Source: Phytopseudomonas seleniipraecipitans (GTDB taxonomy: Bacteria > Pseudomonadota > Gammaproteobacteria > Pseudomonadales > Pseudomonadaceae). Taken from it: a DNA stretch of 64,000 bases. Below the pieces are notes generated by a model. The model made no database searches. It saw nothing but the letters and a program-made list of their open reading frames with translations, and was not told the DNA's origin. The DNA is taken from the NCBI RefSeq assembly GCF_900102335.1, contig NZ_FNBM01000002.1:496001-560000 (forward strand), given 5' to 3'. Below are positions 1-8,556 of the stretch, piece by piece (the stretch's first letter is position 1; each line of letters begins with the position of its first letter). The position numbers and the translations under genes are program-made.

Positions 1-825
1 CCCAGCCGGAACACGCGGGCCGAGACCGCCGACCAGCAAGGTCGGGTCGATCGCCACCAGGCGCCCTTCCCGCCCGGCCTTCGTCGATGCCAGCGCCGGG
101 TTATGCTTGAGCAGCGCCTGCTTGGCTTCGTCACCACTGAGACGGCGGTCGGCAAAAATCACCACCTCGGGGTCCAGTGCCAGCAGCGCCTCGGTGGACA
201 ACGCTTTGTAGCCATCGTGGGTGGTCAGGTTCCTGCCACCGGCACGCTCGATCATCCACGCCGCAGCGGTGTCCTGCCCGCCGGCCATCGGGCTGCTGCC
301 CGCGTGCCCGAGCAACAACAGCACGGTTGGCGCCTCAATCTCGGCCTTGGCTTTGGCGACCCAGTCAGCCTGCTCGCCGAGTTGAGCCTGGTAAGCAGTG
401 AAGACGCGCTCGGCACGCGCCTGGTCGCCAAGCAGTGCGCCGATACGCTGCAGGTTGCCCTGCAGCACCTGCAGATCAGCGTCCGCCGAGAGGGCTTCGA
501 CCTTGACGCCAGCGGCCGCCAATTGCGCCAGCACGGGCGGCGGGCCCATCTCCTCGGTGCCAAGCAGCACATCGGGGTTCAGGGCCAGGATGCCTTCCGC
601 GGCCAACTGGCGCTGATAGCCCACGCTCGGCAGTTTCTGCAGGGCGGCGGGGTGCTGACTGGTGGTGTCGACGCCGACCAGCTTGCTCTCACCGCCCAAC
701 GCGACCACCCATTCGCTGAGTGATCCGCCCGCGCTGACCCAGCGCTGGGGCAGGTTCTCGGCGCTCGCCACCAGCGGCGACAGCAGGCTGGCGAACAAGG
801 CGAATACGGCGATGGGGCGGGTCAT
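1..825 (-). CDS. phuT: Periplasmic haem-binding protein of the haem ABC transporter (partial)
   Basis: Reading leftward from an ATG at 823-825 gives at least 275 residues before the window edge; the C-terminus is missing. Residues 1-22 form a signal peptide ending in VASA. The rest reads as a class III substrate-binding protein (BtuF/HmuT type): ESKLVGVDTT near residue 47, ALNPDVLLG near 81, and a C-lobe ALDPEVVIF segment. Family knowledge: PhuT/HmuT takes haem from the outer-membrane receptor and hands it to the PhuUV permease-ATPase, whose genes would lie beyond the left edge. It follows phuS by 96 bp on the same strand, as in other Pseudomonas phu clusters. Iron-repressed expression with phuS is expected from the shared promoter region. 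Confidence 0.9.
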   Translation of the reverse strand, partial: MTRPIAVFALFASLLSPLVASAENLPQRWVSAGGSLSEWVVALGGESKLVGVDTTSQHPAALQKLPSVGYQRQLAAEGILALNPDVLLGTEEMGPPPVLAQLAAAGVKVEALSADADLQVLQGNLQRIGALLGDQARAERVFTAYQAQLGEQADWVAKAKAEIEAPTVLLLLGHAGSSPMAGGQDTAAAWMIERAGGRNLTTHDGYKALSTEALLALDPEVVIFADRRLSGDEAKQALLKHNPALASTKAGREGRLVAIDPTLLVGGLGPRVPAG

Positions 826-896
826 GGATCAGGCTCCAGTTGGATCAGGAAAGTCTCAGGCAGGGCCAAGCGGCGATGGCCAGGGCTGCCAGTGTA

Positions 897-919
897 GCCG
901 CAGTCACGCCGACTGCGGC
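897..919. promoter_or_regulatory. Intercistronic hairpin between phuS and phuT
   Basis: An exact 8-bp inverted repeat (GCCGCAGT / ACTGCGGC, 7-nt loop) starts 2 bp after the phuS stop codon. No T-run follows it on the minus strand, so it looks more like an mRNA stabiliser or weak attenuator than a full terminator. The role is inferred only from position. Confidence 0.4.
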
Positions 920-921
920 CC

Positions 922-1983
922 TCAGGCATTCAAAGCTGGCGTCTCTTCGGCCAGTCGACGCCAATCTTCGCGCTCCGGCACGCCGGGCTTGCGCGCGCCG
1001 AAGAGCTGCAGGATCAACTCGCCCTGGGCATCGAAAGCTTCCCAGCTGGTGATCACCCCGTCGCTGCTCGGCTTGCGCACCCGCCACAGCTCATGGATGT
1101 CGTGGGCCTTGAGGTGCAGGTTGAACTGTGGATCGAGCACGTTGAACCAGGTGTCCATCCAGCGCAAATTGCTCACTGGCCCGGTGTGGATTTGAATGCA
1201 GTGCCGGTTGCCGACAAACACCATGATCGGCACCTCGGTCGCCGCGGCCCGCTCGAAAAGCCCAGGCAAGGCATCGGGCGCCAGCGCCTCGGCCCACTCG
1301 CGACCCGCCAGGCGTAACGCCTGAGTACGCGTGGCACCATGGGTTTTGAGCAGCGCGAAGAAATGATGGGTGTCTTTGAGCGTTGACCAGCCGACACGCA
1401 GTGCGTCGGTATCGATTTGCTCATCCGCACGGCGCGGTGTCGGCTCGGCAAGGGGTATCAGCTCGAGCTCGGCGCTTTGCTGCTCGTCACGAAAGCGCTC
1501 GACCAGCGGCGCCCAGGCTGCCGACTCGCTCTGTTCGGTGAGGTACACCTTGTGCACTGCCACGCCCTGCTGATCGAACACCTGAACGCTACGCAGCACC
1601 CCGCGCGGCCCTGGTTCCTCGACGGCGAATACGCTGGCCCAGCCACCGAGAAACAGGCGCAGATCGATATCGGCGGACACCACCAGGCCTATCTGCCCGT
1701 TACCCGCCACTGTCACCTCGCGGTACACGCCCTTGCGCTCATGCACGCAGGATGCGTTGCGGGTCAGCGCCATCACCTGGCCGAGTTCGCCAAGCGCCGG
1801 CAACAGCGATGCCCACTCGGGGCGCAGGCGCACAGTATCGACCGCTAGCCGGCTGGCGGTCAGCTCAGCCTCGCTGACGCCCAGCTGCGCCGCCGCATCC
1901 CGAGCCCGCAGGTGCGGCTGCTTGGCACGCAAAATCTGCCACGAGGCGTACAGGCTGTTGCTGGCTGCGGCTTGCTCACTCAT
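922..1983 (-). CDS. phuS: Cytoplasmic haem chaperone / haem-degrading factor PhuS
   Basis: 353 residues from the ATG at 1981-1983 (MSEQAAASNS), preceded by AGGAG eight bases upstream. An in-frame start further upstream would add about 49 residues across the divergent promoter and is not used. The protein has the duplicated HemS/ChuS fold; segments such as MALTRNASCVHERKGVY and FVGNRHCIQIHTGPV are typical of the two repeats, and the length equals the family norm. Known role: binds incoming haem in the cytoplasm and passes it to haem oxygenase. It is the first gene of the leftward phuS-phuT(-phuUV) unit, divergent from the receptor gene phuR, with a Fur-like site between them. Confidence 0.95.
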   Translation of the reverse strand: MSEQAAASNSLYASWQILRAKQPHLRARDAAAQLGVSEAELTASRLAVDTVRLRPEWASLLPALGELGQVMALTRNASCVHERKGVYREVTVAGNGQIGLVVSADIDLRLFLGGWASVFAVEEPGPRGVLRSVQVFDQQGVAVHKVYLTEQSESAAWAPLVERFRDEQQSAELELIPLAEPTPRRADEQIDTDALRVGWSTLKDTHHFFALLKTHGATRTQALRLAGREWAEALAPDALPGLFERAAATEVPIMVFVGNRHCIQIHTGPVSNLRWMDTWFNVLDPQFNLHLKAHDIHELWRVRKPSSDGVITSWEAFDAQGELILQLFGARKPGVPEREDWRRLAEETPALNA

Positions 1984-2114
1984 TGCTTCAACTCCTATGA
2001 AGTCGCGCTGGCCAAGCGCGGAACCGACAACGGAAAGGGGAAAAGGCCAGCTTTTGCAGGCAACGCCTCGCAAATCTTGGCACATCTTAAATGTTATGAG
2101 ATCTCGTTTACAAA

Positions 2115-2129
2115 CGATAATCACTAGCA
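2115..2129. promoter_or_regulatory. Fur-box-like operator in the phuS/phuR divergent region
   Basis: CGATAATCACTAGCA agrees with the 7-1-7 Fur consensus TGATAATnATTATCA at 11 of 14 scored positions. It lies 132 bp upstream of the phuS start and 55 bp upstream of the phuR start, in an AT-rich patch (roughly 2090-2135), which fits iron-dependent repression of both directions. Visual match only. Confidence 0.65.
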
Positions 2130-2183
2130 TTAAATACAGCGCCAGTGCTTCACTCGTTTATCGACATGATCAAGGAGAACCGC

Positions 2184-4400
2184 ATGTCGTCCTTCCCGCC
2201 TTTCCCGCCCTTCCCGCTTCGCTCTTGCCTGGCCATGCTGCTGTTGACGCCAACCTTCACCTACGCCGCCCAGACGCTGCAGTTGGAGAAGACCACCATC
2301 AGCGCGACACGCACCGAACAGAGCACCGACAGCGTGCCGAATACCGTGTCGGTGCTCGACCAACAGGACATCGACCGCAAGACAGTGAAGAACATCAGGG
2401 ATCTGGTGCGTTACGAACCAGGCGTGTCGGTCAGCGGTACTGGCAGCCGCTTCGGCCTGGCCGGGTTCACCATTCGAGGCATTGGCGGCAACCGCATTCT
2501 CACCCAGGTGGATGGCGTGCCGATGCCGGACGCCTTTGCCTTCGGCCCATTCCTCGATGCGCGCCGCAACTACGTCGACCCGGACACGCTCAAGCGCGTC
2601 GAGATCATCCGCGGCCCGGCCAGTTCGCTGTATGGCAGTGATGCCATCGGCGGCGCCGTCAGCTTCCTGACCAAGGACGCCGCCGATTACCTGCAACCCG
2701 GTGACGATGCCTATGCACGCTTCAAGACCGGCTATGACGGCGCCGACGACAGCTGGTCGCGCAGCGCAACCTTCGCCGGTCGCCAGGGCTCGGTAGATGG
2801 CCTGCTGCACTTGGGGCGACGTGACGGCCAGGCACTCGACACCCATGGCGGCCAAGGCGGGATCGGCGCCAGCCGCGAAGAGGCCAACCATCAGGACTAC
2901 ACGGCCAACAACCTGCTCGCCAAGCTCGGCTGGAACTACCTCGACGACGACCGTCTGCAACTGACTTACGAGCGCTACGAAGACGATGCCGATACCCGGG
3001 TGCTCAGTGAATACAGCCCTACGGCCACGGTGCGTACATCCGATGCCACCGACAACACGGATCGCCAGCGCGTCAGCCTGCAACACACGTTCGCCCTGGC
3101 AACGCCGATCAGCGACCGTGCCGAGTGGCAACTGAGCTATCAGCAAAGCCAGATTCGCCAGCGCACCTACCAGCAGCGTTTCAGCGGCGGCAGCCTGCGT
3201 GAACGCAGCCGCGACTCGACCTATCAGGAAGACCTCTGGGCCTTCAACGCCAAGCTCGACAAAACATTCGAAACCGGGCCGGCCAGCCACCGGCTGATCT
3301 ACGGGCTGGATCTCAAACGTCAGGAAAGCAGCGACCTGCGCAGAGGCCGTGAAGTATTCGCGAGCAGCGGTCTGCCGGTTCCGGCAATTCCCGGCGATGA
3401 AACCTTCCCGCTCAGCGACTTCCCGGACCCGACCTCGACCGAGTATGCGTTCTTCGTTCAGGACAACGTCGAGATCGGTCGCTGGACGCTGCTGCCAGGC
3501 CTGCGCTACGACCACTACGAGATGAAACCGCAGGTCACGCAGCACTATCTGAATAGCCAACCGATCAACCGCAACCCCGCTGACTACCGTGACGAGGCCA
3601 TCTCGCCCAAGCTCGGTGTCACCTATCAGCTCGATGAGGCGCACAGCGTCTACGGTCAGTACGCCGCCGGCTTCCGGGCTCCAAATGCGGTGGATATCTT
3701 CGGCGAGTTCATCAACTTCGCCCGTAATTACCAGACCATCGCCAACCCGAGCCTCAAGCCGGAAACCAGCGACAGTTACGAGATTGGCGTGCGCGGCCAG
3801 TACCAGTCCGGCGCCTTTGGCGTGGCACTGTTCTACAACCGCTACGACGATTTCATCGAACAGGTGACGCTGGCCAGCGACCCGACGGGCGCAGGGCGCA
3901 TGACCTTCCAGTATCAGAACCTGGACCGCGTCACCATTCGCGGCGCGGAAGCACGCGGCGAACTGTTCCTCGACAGCTTCGGTATGCCGGCTGGCAGCCG
4001 TCTGCGCAGCGCCATTGCCTATGCGCGCGGCAAGGACGAAGCCAGCGGGCAGCCGATCAACAGTGTCGACCCGCTCAAGGCGGTACTCGGGTTGGGCTAC
4101 GACGCCCCGAGTGGTCAGTTTGGCGGCGAACTTACCTGGACGGTTGCCGCCGCCAAGGAACGCGTCGACCACACCCAGATCGCCAATCAATTCGAGCCAT
4201 CGGGCTACGGCACGCTCGACCTCAGCGCTTATTGGAACGTCGGTTCGGGCGTCTCGGTGAATGCCGGCCTGTTCAACCTGACTGACAAACAGTACTGGCA
4301 ATGGGGCGACGTGCGCAGCCTTACCGAGAACAGCCCCAGCCTGGGCCGCTACTCCCAACCGGGCCGCCATGCAGCCTTTAACCTGATCTGGGAGATCTGA
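2184..4400 (+). CDS. phuR: TonB-dependent outer-membrane haem receptor PhuR
   Basis: 738 residues from ATG 2184 (MSSFPPFPPF), chosen because AGGAG sits seven bases upstream; earlier ATGs at 2145 and 2166 lack this. A signal peptide ends near residue 28 (TFTYA/AQ), followed by a TonB-box-like LEKTTISAT, a plug domain (about 35-165, with EIIRGPASSLYGSDAIGG) and a 22-stranded barrel ending in an aromatic-rich C-terminus (FNLIWEI). FRAP and NPSL motifs typical of haem receptors are present, but there is no histidine between them and none in the plug; a tyrosine (NYQ) lies just before NPSL. Role: TonB-driven haem uptake, upstream of PhuT/PhuS. Likely Fur-repressed. Confidence 0.93.
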   Translation: MSSFPPFPPFPLRSCLAMLLLTPTFTYAAQTLQLEKTTISATRTEQSTDSVPNTVSVLDQQDIDRKTVKNIRDLVRYEPGVSVSGTGSRFGLAGFTIRGIGGNRILTQVDGVPMPDAFAFGPFLDARRNYVDPDTLKRVEIIRGPASSLYGSDAIGGAVSFLTKDAADYLQPGDDAYARFKTGYDGADDSWSRSATFAGRQGSVDGLLHLGRRDGQALDTHGGQGGIGASREEANHQDYTANNLLAKLGWNYLDDDRLQLTYERYEDDADTRVLSEYSPTATVRTSDATDNTDRQRVSLQHTFALATPISDRAEWQLSYQQSQIRQRTYQQRFSGGSLRERSRDSTYQEDLWAFNAKLDKTFETGPASHRLIYGLDLKRQESSDLRRGREVFASSGLPVPAIPGDETFPLSDFPDPTSTEYAFFVQDNVEIGRWTLLPGLRYDHYEMKPQVTQHYLNSQPINRNPADYRDEAISPKLGVTYQLDEAHSVYGQYAAGFRAPNAVDIFGEFINFARNYQTIANPSLKPETSDSYEIGVRGQYQSGAFGVALFYNRYDDFIEQVTLASDPTGAGRMTFQYQNLDRVTIRGAEARGELFLDSFGMPAGSRLRSAIAYARGKDEASGQPINSVDPLKAVLGLGYDAPSGQFGGELTWTVAAAKERVDHTQIANQFEPSGYGTLDLSAYWNVGSGVSVNAGLFNLTDKQYWQWGDVRSLTENSPSLGRYSQPGRHAAFNLIWEI

Positions 4401-4480
4401 GCCCATTCGCGCAAGGACGCGTGCCCTTTTCCATCGCCAGGCCGATACGGGATAATCCCCGCTCTGGCCTGGAGATAGCG

Positions 4481-4798
4481 ATGATTCGTTTGTGCGCCCC
4501 GCATGAGCTTGCCGAAGCTCACAGCCGGGGCTTTGTCGTTGATGAGCTGCAAGTGGTTGCCGTGCGCAAGGACGGCGACGTGTTCGTGTACCGCAACCGC
4601 TGCCCGCACCGCGGCGTTGCGCTGGAGTGGCAAGCCGACCAGTTTCTCGACGACAGCGCCAGCCTGATCCGCTGCGCCCGGCATGGCGCGCTGTTCCTGA
4701 TCGAATCCGGTGAATGCGTGGCGGGGCCGTGCGAGGGCGATGCGCTGCAGGTGATCAGCAGCAAAGAAGACGCGGACGGGATCTGGGTCGACCTGTAG
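4481..4798 (+). CDS. Small stand-alone Rieske [2Fe-2S] protein
   Basis: 105 residues from ATG 4481 (MIRLCAPHEL), with GGAG a few bases upstream; an upstream in-frame ATG at 4421 would add an unrelated 20-residue tail. The two cluster-binding boxes are visible: CPHRG near residue 52 and CARHGALF about 21 residues after the first box, giving two Cys and two His ligands. The rest is a single Rieske beta-fold with GPC near the C-terminus and no membrane anchor or catalytic domain, so it is a soluble ferredoxin-like electron carrier. The redox partner cannot be told from the sequence. It lies 80 bp after phuR, possibly by read-through, but nothing ties it to haem use. Confidence 0.85.
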   Translation: MIRLCAPHELAEAHSRGFVVDELQVVAVRKDGDVFVYRNRCPHRGVALEWQADQFLDDSASLIRCARHGALFLIESGECVAGPCEGDALQVISSKEDADGIWVDL

Positions 4799-4805
4799 AG
4801 CAAAA

Positions 4806-4894
4806 CCTGGGTATCGCTTCGCTCAACGCCAGGCTACAGAAGCATGCCGGCGGGACGCGGCCCCGTAGCCTGGGTGGAGCGCAGCGATACCGGG
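4806..4894. repeat. Paired REP-like palindrome between two convergent genes
   Basis: A unit reading CCTGGGTATCGCTTCGCTCA... (4806-4837) is followed 27 bp later by its near-reverse complement ending ...GCGCAGCGATACCGGG (4865-4894). The two arms can form a long hairpin between the ends of the Rieske gene and sfsA. Related single units occur at 9131, 16043 and 54281. It probably acts as a bidirectional transcription end or is a REP-type dispersed element. Confidence 0.75.
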
Positions 4895-4902
4895 AACGGT
4901 CT

Positions 4903-5613
4903 CTACGTCAGCAACACATCCAGCCGCCTGACCACCTCGATGCCTTGCGGCGAGATATCCACGCCATACGCCAACACCTCAACACCCGCCTGCACGGCAT
5001 CCCTCAACGCCGCCGCGTAGGCCGGGTCGATTTCCTCGGCCGCACGCACCGCCTCGATACCGGACAGGTTGACGCAATACAGCTGCACGGCGCGCACACC
5101 GCTGCGTGCCAGCGCCGCGAGTTCGCGCAAATGCTTGGCGCCGCGCTCGGTGCGCGCATCGGGAAAGGCCGCCACCGCGCTGTCGGCAAAGCCCAGGGTG
5201 ACGCTCTTCACTTCGACGAAGGCCACGCCGCTGGCGTATTCCAGGCAGAAATCCACCCTGCTGCGCTCCACGCCATATGGCACCTCGCGGCGCAGGGCGC
5301 TGAAACCGGCCAGCTCGCTGATCAGCCCGGCACGCAGCGCCTCTTCGATCAGGCCGTTGGCCCGCGCGGTGTTGATACAGGCCAGGCGGCCATGAGGCGT
5401 TTCACCGATCTCCCAGGTGCCCGGCAGCTTGCGCTTCGGGTCATTGGAACGGCTGAACCACACCCGGCAGCCCTCGCTCATGCAATTGAGCATCGAGCCG
5501 GTGTTCGGGCAGTGGATGGTCAGCAGCTCGCCGGCGGCGGTTTCGATATCGGCGAGAAAGCGCTTGTAACGGCGCAGCAGGCGGGCTTCCTCGAGCGGTG
5601 GATCAAATCGCAT
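4903..5613 (-). CDS. sfsA: SfsA family protein (putative DNA-binding / nuclease-fold)
   Basis: 236 residues from ATG 5613 ([13 protein letters not shown]), which aligns with the E. coli SfsA start and has GGA six bases upstream; an ATG two codons earlier (5619) is the alternative. Family hallmarks are clear: [48 protein letters not shown]. The RVDF...VEVKSVT spacing resembles a PD-(D/E)XK nuclease core, which is family inference. In E. coli the gene was named for sugar fermentation stimulation; its real biochemical role is unsettled. The start overlaps the end of the upstream aminotransferase by 11 bp, so the two are co-transcribed. Confidence 0.92.
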   Translation of the reverse strand: MRFDPPLEEARLLRRYKRFLADIETAAGELLTIHCPNTGSMLNCMSEGCRVWFSRSNDPKRKLPGTWEIGETPHGRLACINTARANGLIEEALRAGLISELAGFSALRREVPYGVERSRVDFCLEYASGVAFVEVKSVTLGFADSAVAAFPDARTERGAKHLRELAALARSGVRAVQLYCVNLSGIEAVRAAEEIDPAYAAALRDAVQAGVEVLAYGVDISPQGIEVVRRLDVLLT

Positions 5614-6784
5614 CGGCATTCCAGCGTTTCAGGCCACGGGCGATGCGCTCAACGGCCTCCTCAAGGCGCGACAGGCTTTGCGTGTAGGCGAAACGCACAT
5701 GATGCCCGGCCCGATAGCGGCCGAAGTCCAGCCCCGGGGTGAATGCCACATGCTGGTTTTCCAGAAAGTACTGGCAAAAGGCGTAGGCATCGCCGCCGAA
5801 GGCGCTTATGTCCGCATATAGATAGAAGGCGCCTTGCGGCTCGACGGCAATTGCGAAGCCCAGCTCGCGCAACGCTGGCAGCAGAAAGTCGCGACGCTCG
5901 GCAAAGGCAGCGCGGCGCTCTTCGAGAATGGCCAGGGTCTGCGGCTCGAAACAGGCCAGCGCCGCGTGCTGGGCCATGCTCGGCGCGCTGATGTAGAGGT
6001 TCTGCGCCAGCTTTTCCAGGTCGCCCACCGCCTCCTCGGGCGCCACCAGCCAGCCCAGGCGCCAACCGGTCATGCCGAAATACTTGGAGAAACTGTTGAG
6101 CACGAAGGCGTCGTCGTCGACCTCCAGCACACTGCTGGCATCCACGCCGTAGGTCAGGCCGTGATAGATCTCGTCGACCACCAGATGGCCGCCGCGCGCT
6201 TTCAGCGCCTGCGACAACGCGGCCAGTTCCTGCGCGCTCAGCAAGGTACCGGTGGGATTGGCGGGCGAGGCCAGCAAGGCGCCGACACTGTCGTCATTCC
6301 AATACTCGGCCACCGCCTGCGGCGTCAGTTGATAGCGCTCTTCAGGCCCGACCGGCACCAGTTGCGCAGCACCCTCCACCAGTCGCAAAAAATGCCGGTT
6401 GCAGGGGTAGCCCGGGTCCGCCAGCAGCCAGTGCTTGCCAGGGTCGACCAGCAGGCTGGCGGCCAGCAGCAAGGCGCCGGAGCCGCCGGGAGTGATCAGA
6501 ATGCGCTGTGGGTCTATGTCGAGCCGATAGCGTTGCGCGTAGAAAGCGGCAATCGCCTCACGCAGGGCGGGCAGCCCACGCGCCGCGGTGTATCGCGTGT
6601 GCCCTGCCGCCAGGGCCGCCTGCCCAGCCGCAACAATAGGCGCGGCAGTCGTAAAATCCGGCTCGCCGATTTCCAGATGGATGACGTCATGCCCCTCGGT
6701 CTGCAACTGGTTGGCCCGCGCCAGCAGGGCCATGACATGAAACGGTTCGATCGCGCGACTGCGGGCGCTGTAGAGCTGGGCCAT
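5603..6784 (-). CDS. PLP-dependent class I/II aminotransferase
   Basis: 393 residues. Fold-type I landmarks in order: [17 protein letters not shown] (substrate/PLP region), [20 protein letters not shown] (PLP-binding Asp and Tyr), [15 protein letters not shown] with the Schiff-base lysine, and a C-terminal [10 protein letters not shown] arginine motif. The length and motifs fit the aspartate/alanine aminotransferase subgroup, so amino-donor transfer to 2-oxoglutarate or pyruvate is expected; the exact amino acid cannot be read from the sequence. The gene is upstream of and overlaps sfsA, an arrangement I recall from other pseudomonads. Confidence 0.88.
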   Translation of the reverse strand: MAQLYSARSRAIEPFHVMALLARANQLQTEGHDVIHLEIGEPDFTTAAPIVAAGQAALAAGHTRYTAARGLPALREAIAAFYAQRYRLDIDPQRILITPGGSGALLLAASLLVDPGKHWLLADPGYPCNRHFLRLVEGAAQLVPVGPEERYQLTPQAVAEYWNDDSVGALLASPANPTGTLLSAQELAALSQALKARGGHLVVDEIYHGLTYGVDASSVLEVDDDAFVLNSFSKYFGMTGWRLGWLVAPEEAVGDLEKLAQNLYISAPSMAQHAALACFEPQTLAILEERRAAFAERRDFLLPALRELGFAIAVEPQGAFYLYADISAFGGDAYAFCQYFLENQHVAFTPGLDFGRYRAGHHVRFAYTQSLSRLEEAVERIARGLKRWNADAI

Positions 6785-7113
6785 GAGGGACGCCTTGGGA
6801 TGCCTGATAAAGGTGGAATTCTATCAGGACGGCTCTGTCATACCGTGCCAATGGGGGATAGAAACACGTGTTTACACTGCGACTGCACAAGCCGTTCAGC
6901 AGATAGGCTGAGGCCTCGAGCGGCTGTTAGTGTCTGTGGTTAAGCAGGCGAAGACGCTCTAACGAAGCAAGACGCACAACCACGGCATGCAGGAGTGGCG
7001 CGGCTTGAGTCGATCTGGTAAGTTCGCCGGCTTGCAGTCGCAGGGCCGTTATTGTAAACGGCACGGAACCATTCCCTGCGCGGTGGATTAGAGAGAGTGA
7101 GAGGCGGTCATCC
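6785..7113. other. 329-bp intergenic region upstream of dksA
   Basis: This divergent region separates the leftward aminotransferase from dksA. I see no convincing ORF, tRNA or strong hairpin. It should hold the promoters of both genes, probably with a long dksA leader, but I cannot place -35/-10 boxes with confidence. Confidence 0.5.
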
Positions 7114-7557
7114 ATGCCCATCAAAGCAAAAGCAACAAACGGCCAATTGATTCGTGGCTTCGAACCCTACAAGGAAACAAAGGGCGAGGAGTACATGAGC
7201 GAGGCGATGCGCGCCCACTTCACCGGCATCCTGAACAAATGGAAGCTGGAGCTGATGCAGGAAGTCGATCGTACCGTGCACCACATGCAGGACGAGGCAG
7301 CCAACTTCCCGGATCCGGCAGACCGTGCCAGCCAGGAAGAAGAGTTCAGCCTGGAACTGCGTGCCCGTGATCGCGAGCGCAAGCTGATCAAGAAGATCGA
7401 CGAAACGCTGCAGCTGATCGAGGACGAAGACTACGGCTGGTGCGACTCCTGTGGCGTCGAGATCGGCATTCGCCGTCTGGAAGCCCGCCCCACCGCCACC
7501 CTTTGCATCGATTGCAAGACATTGGCGGAAATCAAGGAAAAACAGGTCGGCTCCTGA
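7114..7557 (+). CDS. dksA: RNA polymerase-binding transcription factor DksA
   Basis: 147 residues, the usual Pseudomonas length. An N-terminal segment and long coiled coil (about 30-105) carry DPADRA at the tip (D67 and D70 correspond to the acidic pair that enters the RNAP secondary channel). A zinc finger follows: C110, C113 (CDSC) and C131, C134 (CIDC). With ppGpp, DksA down-regulates rRNA promoters and activates amino-acid genes. This is the canonical four-cysteine form, not the zinc-free paralogue DksA2. A strong terminator follows, yet gluQ starts only 59 bp downstream, the conserved dksA-gluQ pairing. Confidence 0.97.
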   Translation: MPIKAKATNGQLIRGFEPYKETKGEEYMSEAMRAHFTGILNKWKLELMQEVDRTVHHMQDEAANFPDPADRASQEEEFSLELRARDRERKLIKKIDETLQLIEDEDYGWCDSCGVEIGIRRLEARPTATLCIDCKTLAEIKEKQVGS

Positions 7558-7565
7558 GTCGACTG

Positions 7566-7593
7566 AACGGGGCGCTTAGGCGCCCCGTTTCGT
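7566..7593 (+). terminator. Rho-independent terminator after dksA
   Basis: A perfect 10-bp stem AACGGGGCGC / GCGCCCCGTT with a TTAG loop is followed by TTCGTTT. It separates dksA from gluQ; in E. coli a comparable terminator limits gluQ expression from the dksA promoter. Confidence 0.85.
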
Positions 7594-7616
7594 TTCCCCC
7601 CTCCGTAAACGCCCTC

Positions 7617-8504
7617 ATGTCCAACCCAACCTACGTCGGCCGTTTCGCCCCCACGCCCAGTGGCTATCTGCACTTTGGCTCGCTGGTGGCCGCCCTCGCT
7701 TCCTACCTCGATGCCCGCTCCGTCGGCGGCCGCTGGCTGCTGCGCATGGAAGACCTCGACCCGCCCCGGGAAGTCCCCGGTGCGCAGGCTGCCATCCTGC
7801 AAACACTGGAATGCTACGGCCTGCACTGGGACGGTGAAGTCGTACGCCAGAGCGAGCGCCATGCCGAGTATGAAGCGCTGGTGCAACGCCTGTTCGATCA
7901 GGGCCTGGCCTACGCCTGCACCTGTTCGCGCAAGCAGCTCGAAGGCAGCGGCGGTATCTACCCCGGCCACTGCGCTAATGCCGGCCACGGCCGTCACGAC
8001 GCCGCCATCCGCCTGCGCGTGCCACAACTGATCTACCGCTTCACCGACCGGGTGCAGGGCGAGTATAGCCAGCACCTGGGCCGCGAAGTGGGCGATTTCG
8101 TCATCTGCCGTCGTGACGGTCTGTACGCGTACCAGCTCGCGGTCGTCCTCGATGACGCCTGGCAGGGCGTCAACAACGTGGTGCGTGGGGCCGACCTGCT
8201 CGACTCGACGCCACGGCAGCTTTATCTGCAGGAACTGCTCGGCCTGTCCCAGCCGCGCTACCTGCACGTGCCCCTGATTATCCAGCCCGATGGTCACAAG
8301 CTCGGCAAATCCTACCGTTCGCCGCCCCTGCCAGAAGACCAAGCCACACCCTTGCTGCTTCGCGCCCTGCGCGCGCTCGGCCAGGCGGTGCCGGATGAGC
8401 TCGCCGATGCCAGCGCCGAAGAACTGCTGCAGTGGAGCGCCCGCCACTGGGACGCCACTCGCATCCCCCGCTCCCGCAGCCTGGCGGAAAGCCAGTTGCG
8501 CTGA
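7617..8504 (+). CDS. gluQ: Glutamyl-Q tRNA(Asp) synthetase
   Basis: 295 residues from ATG 7617 (MSNPTYVGRFAPTPSG); longer readings run back through the dksA terminator and are rejected. It is a truncated GluRS catalytic core without the anticodon-binding domain: GYLHFGSL is the HIGH-type signature, MEDLDPPR follows, CTC...C is the zinc-type knuckle near residue 100, and KLGKSYRS is the KMSKS-type loop. Known function: charges glutamate onto queuosine at position 34 of tRNA-Asp, making glutamyl-queuosine. It follows dksA directly, as in many gammaproteobacteria. Confidence 0.95.
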   Translation: MSNPTYVGRFAPTPSGYLHFGSLVAALASYLDARSVGGRWLLRMEDLDPPREVPGAQAAILQTLECYGLHWDGEVVRQSERHAEYEALVQRLFDQGLAYACTCSRKQLEGSGGIYPGHCANAGHGRHDAAIRLRVPQLIYRFTDRVQGEYSQHLGREVGDFVICRRDGLYAYQLAVVLDDAWQGVNNVVRGADLLDSTPRQLYLQELLGLSQPRYLHVPLIIQPDGHKLGKSYRSPPLPEDQATPLLLRALRALGQAVPDELADASAEELLQWSARHWDATRIPRSRSLAESQLR

Positions 8505-8556
8505 TCGTCAGTAACGGGCAGCCTTGCGCCCCCGTACTCATGCTCAGGAATTCGCC

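Noticed and set aside
1984..2130. N-terminal extension of phuS to a start at 2130
   Set aside because: The extra residues cross the Fur-like site and lack a ribosome-binding site; the ATG at 1983 has AGGAG and gives the family length.
2130..4406. Minus-strand open frame of 758 codons opposite phuR
   Set aside because: Shadow of the receptor gene caused by codon bias; no signal or motif, and it would cross the divergent promoter.
6785..7113. Possible small RNA upstream of dksA
   Set aside because: No terminator-like hairpin or promoter pair is visible in this stretch, so there is no support from sequence alone.
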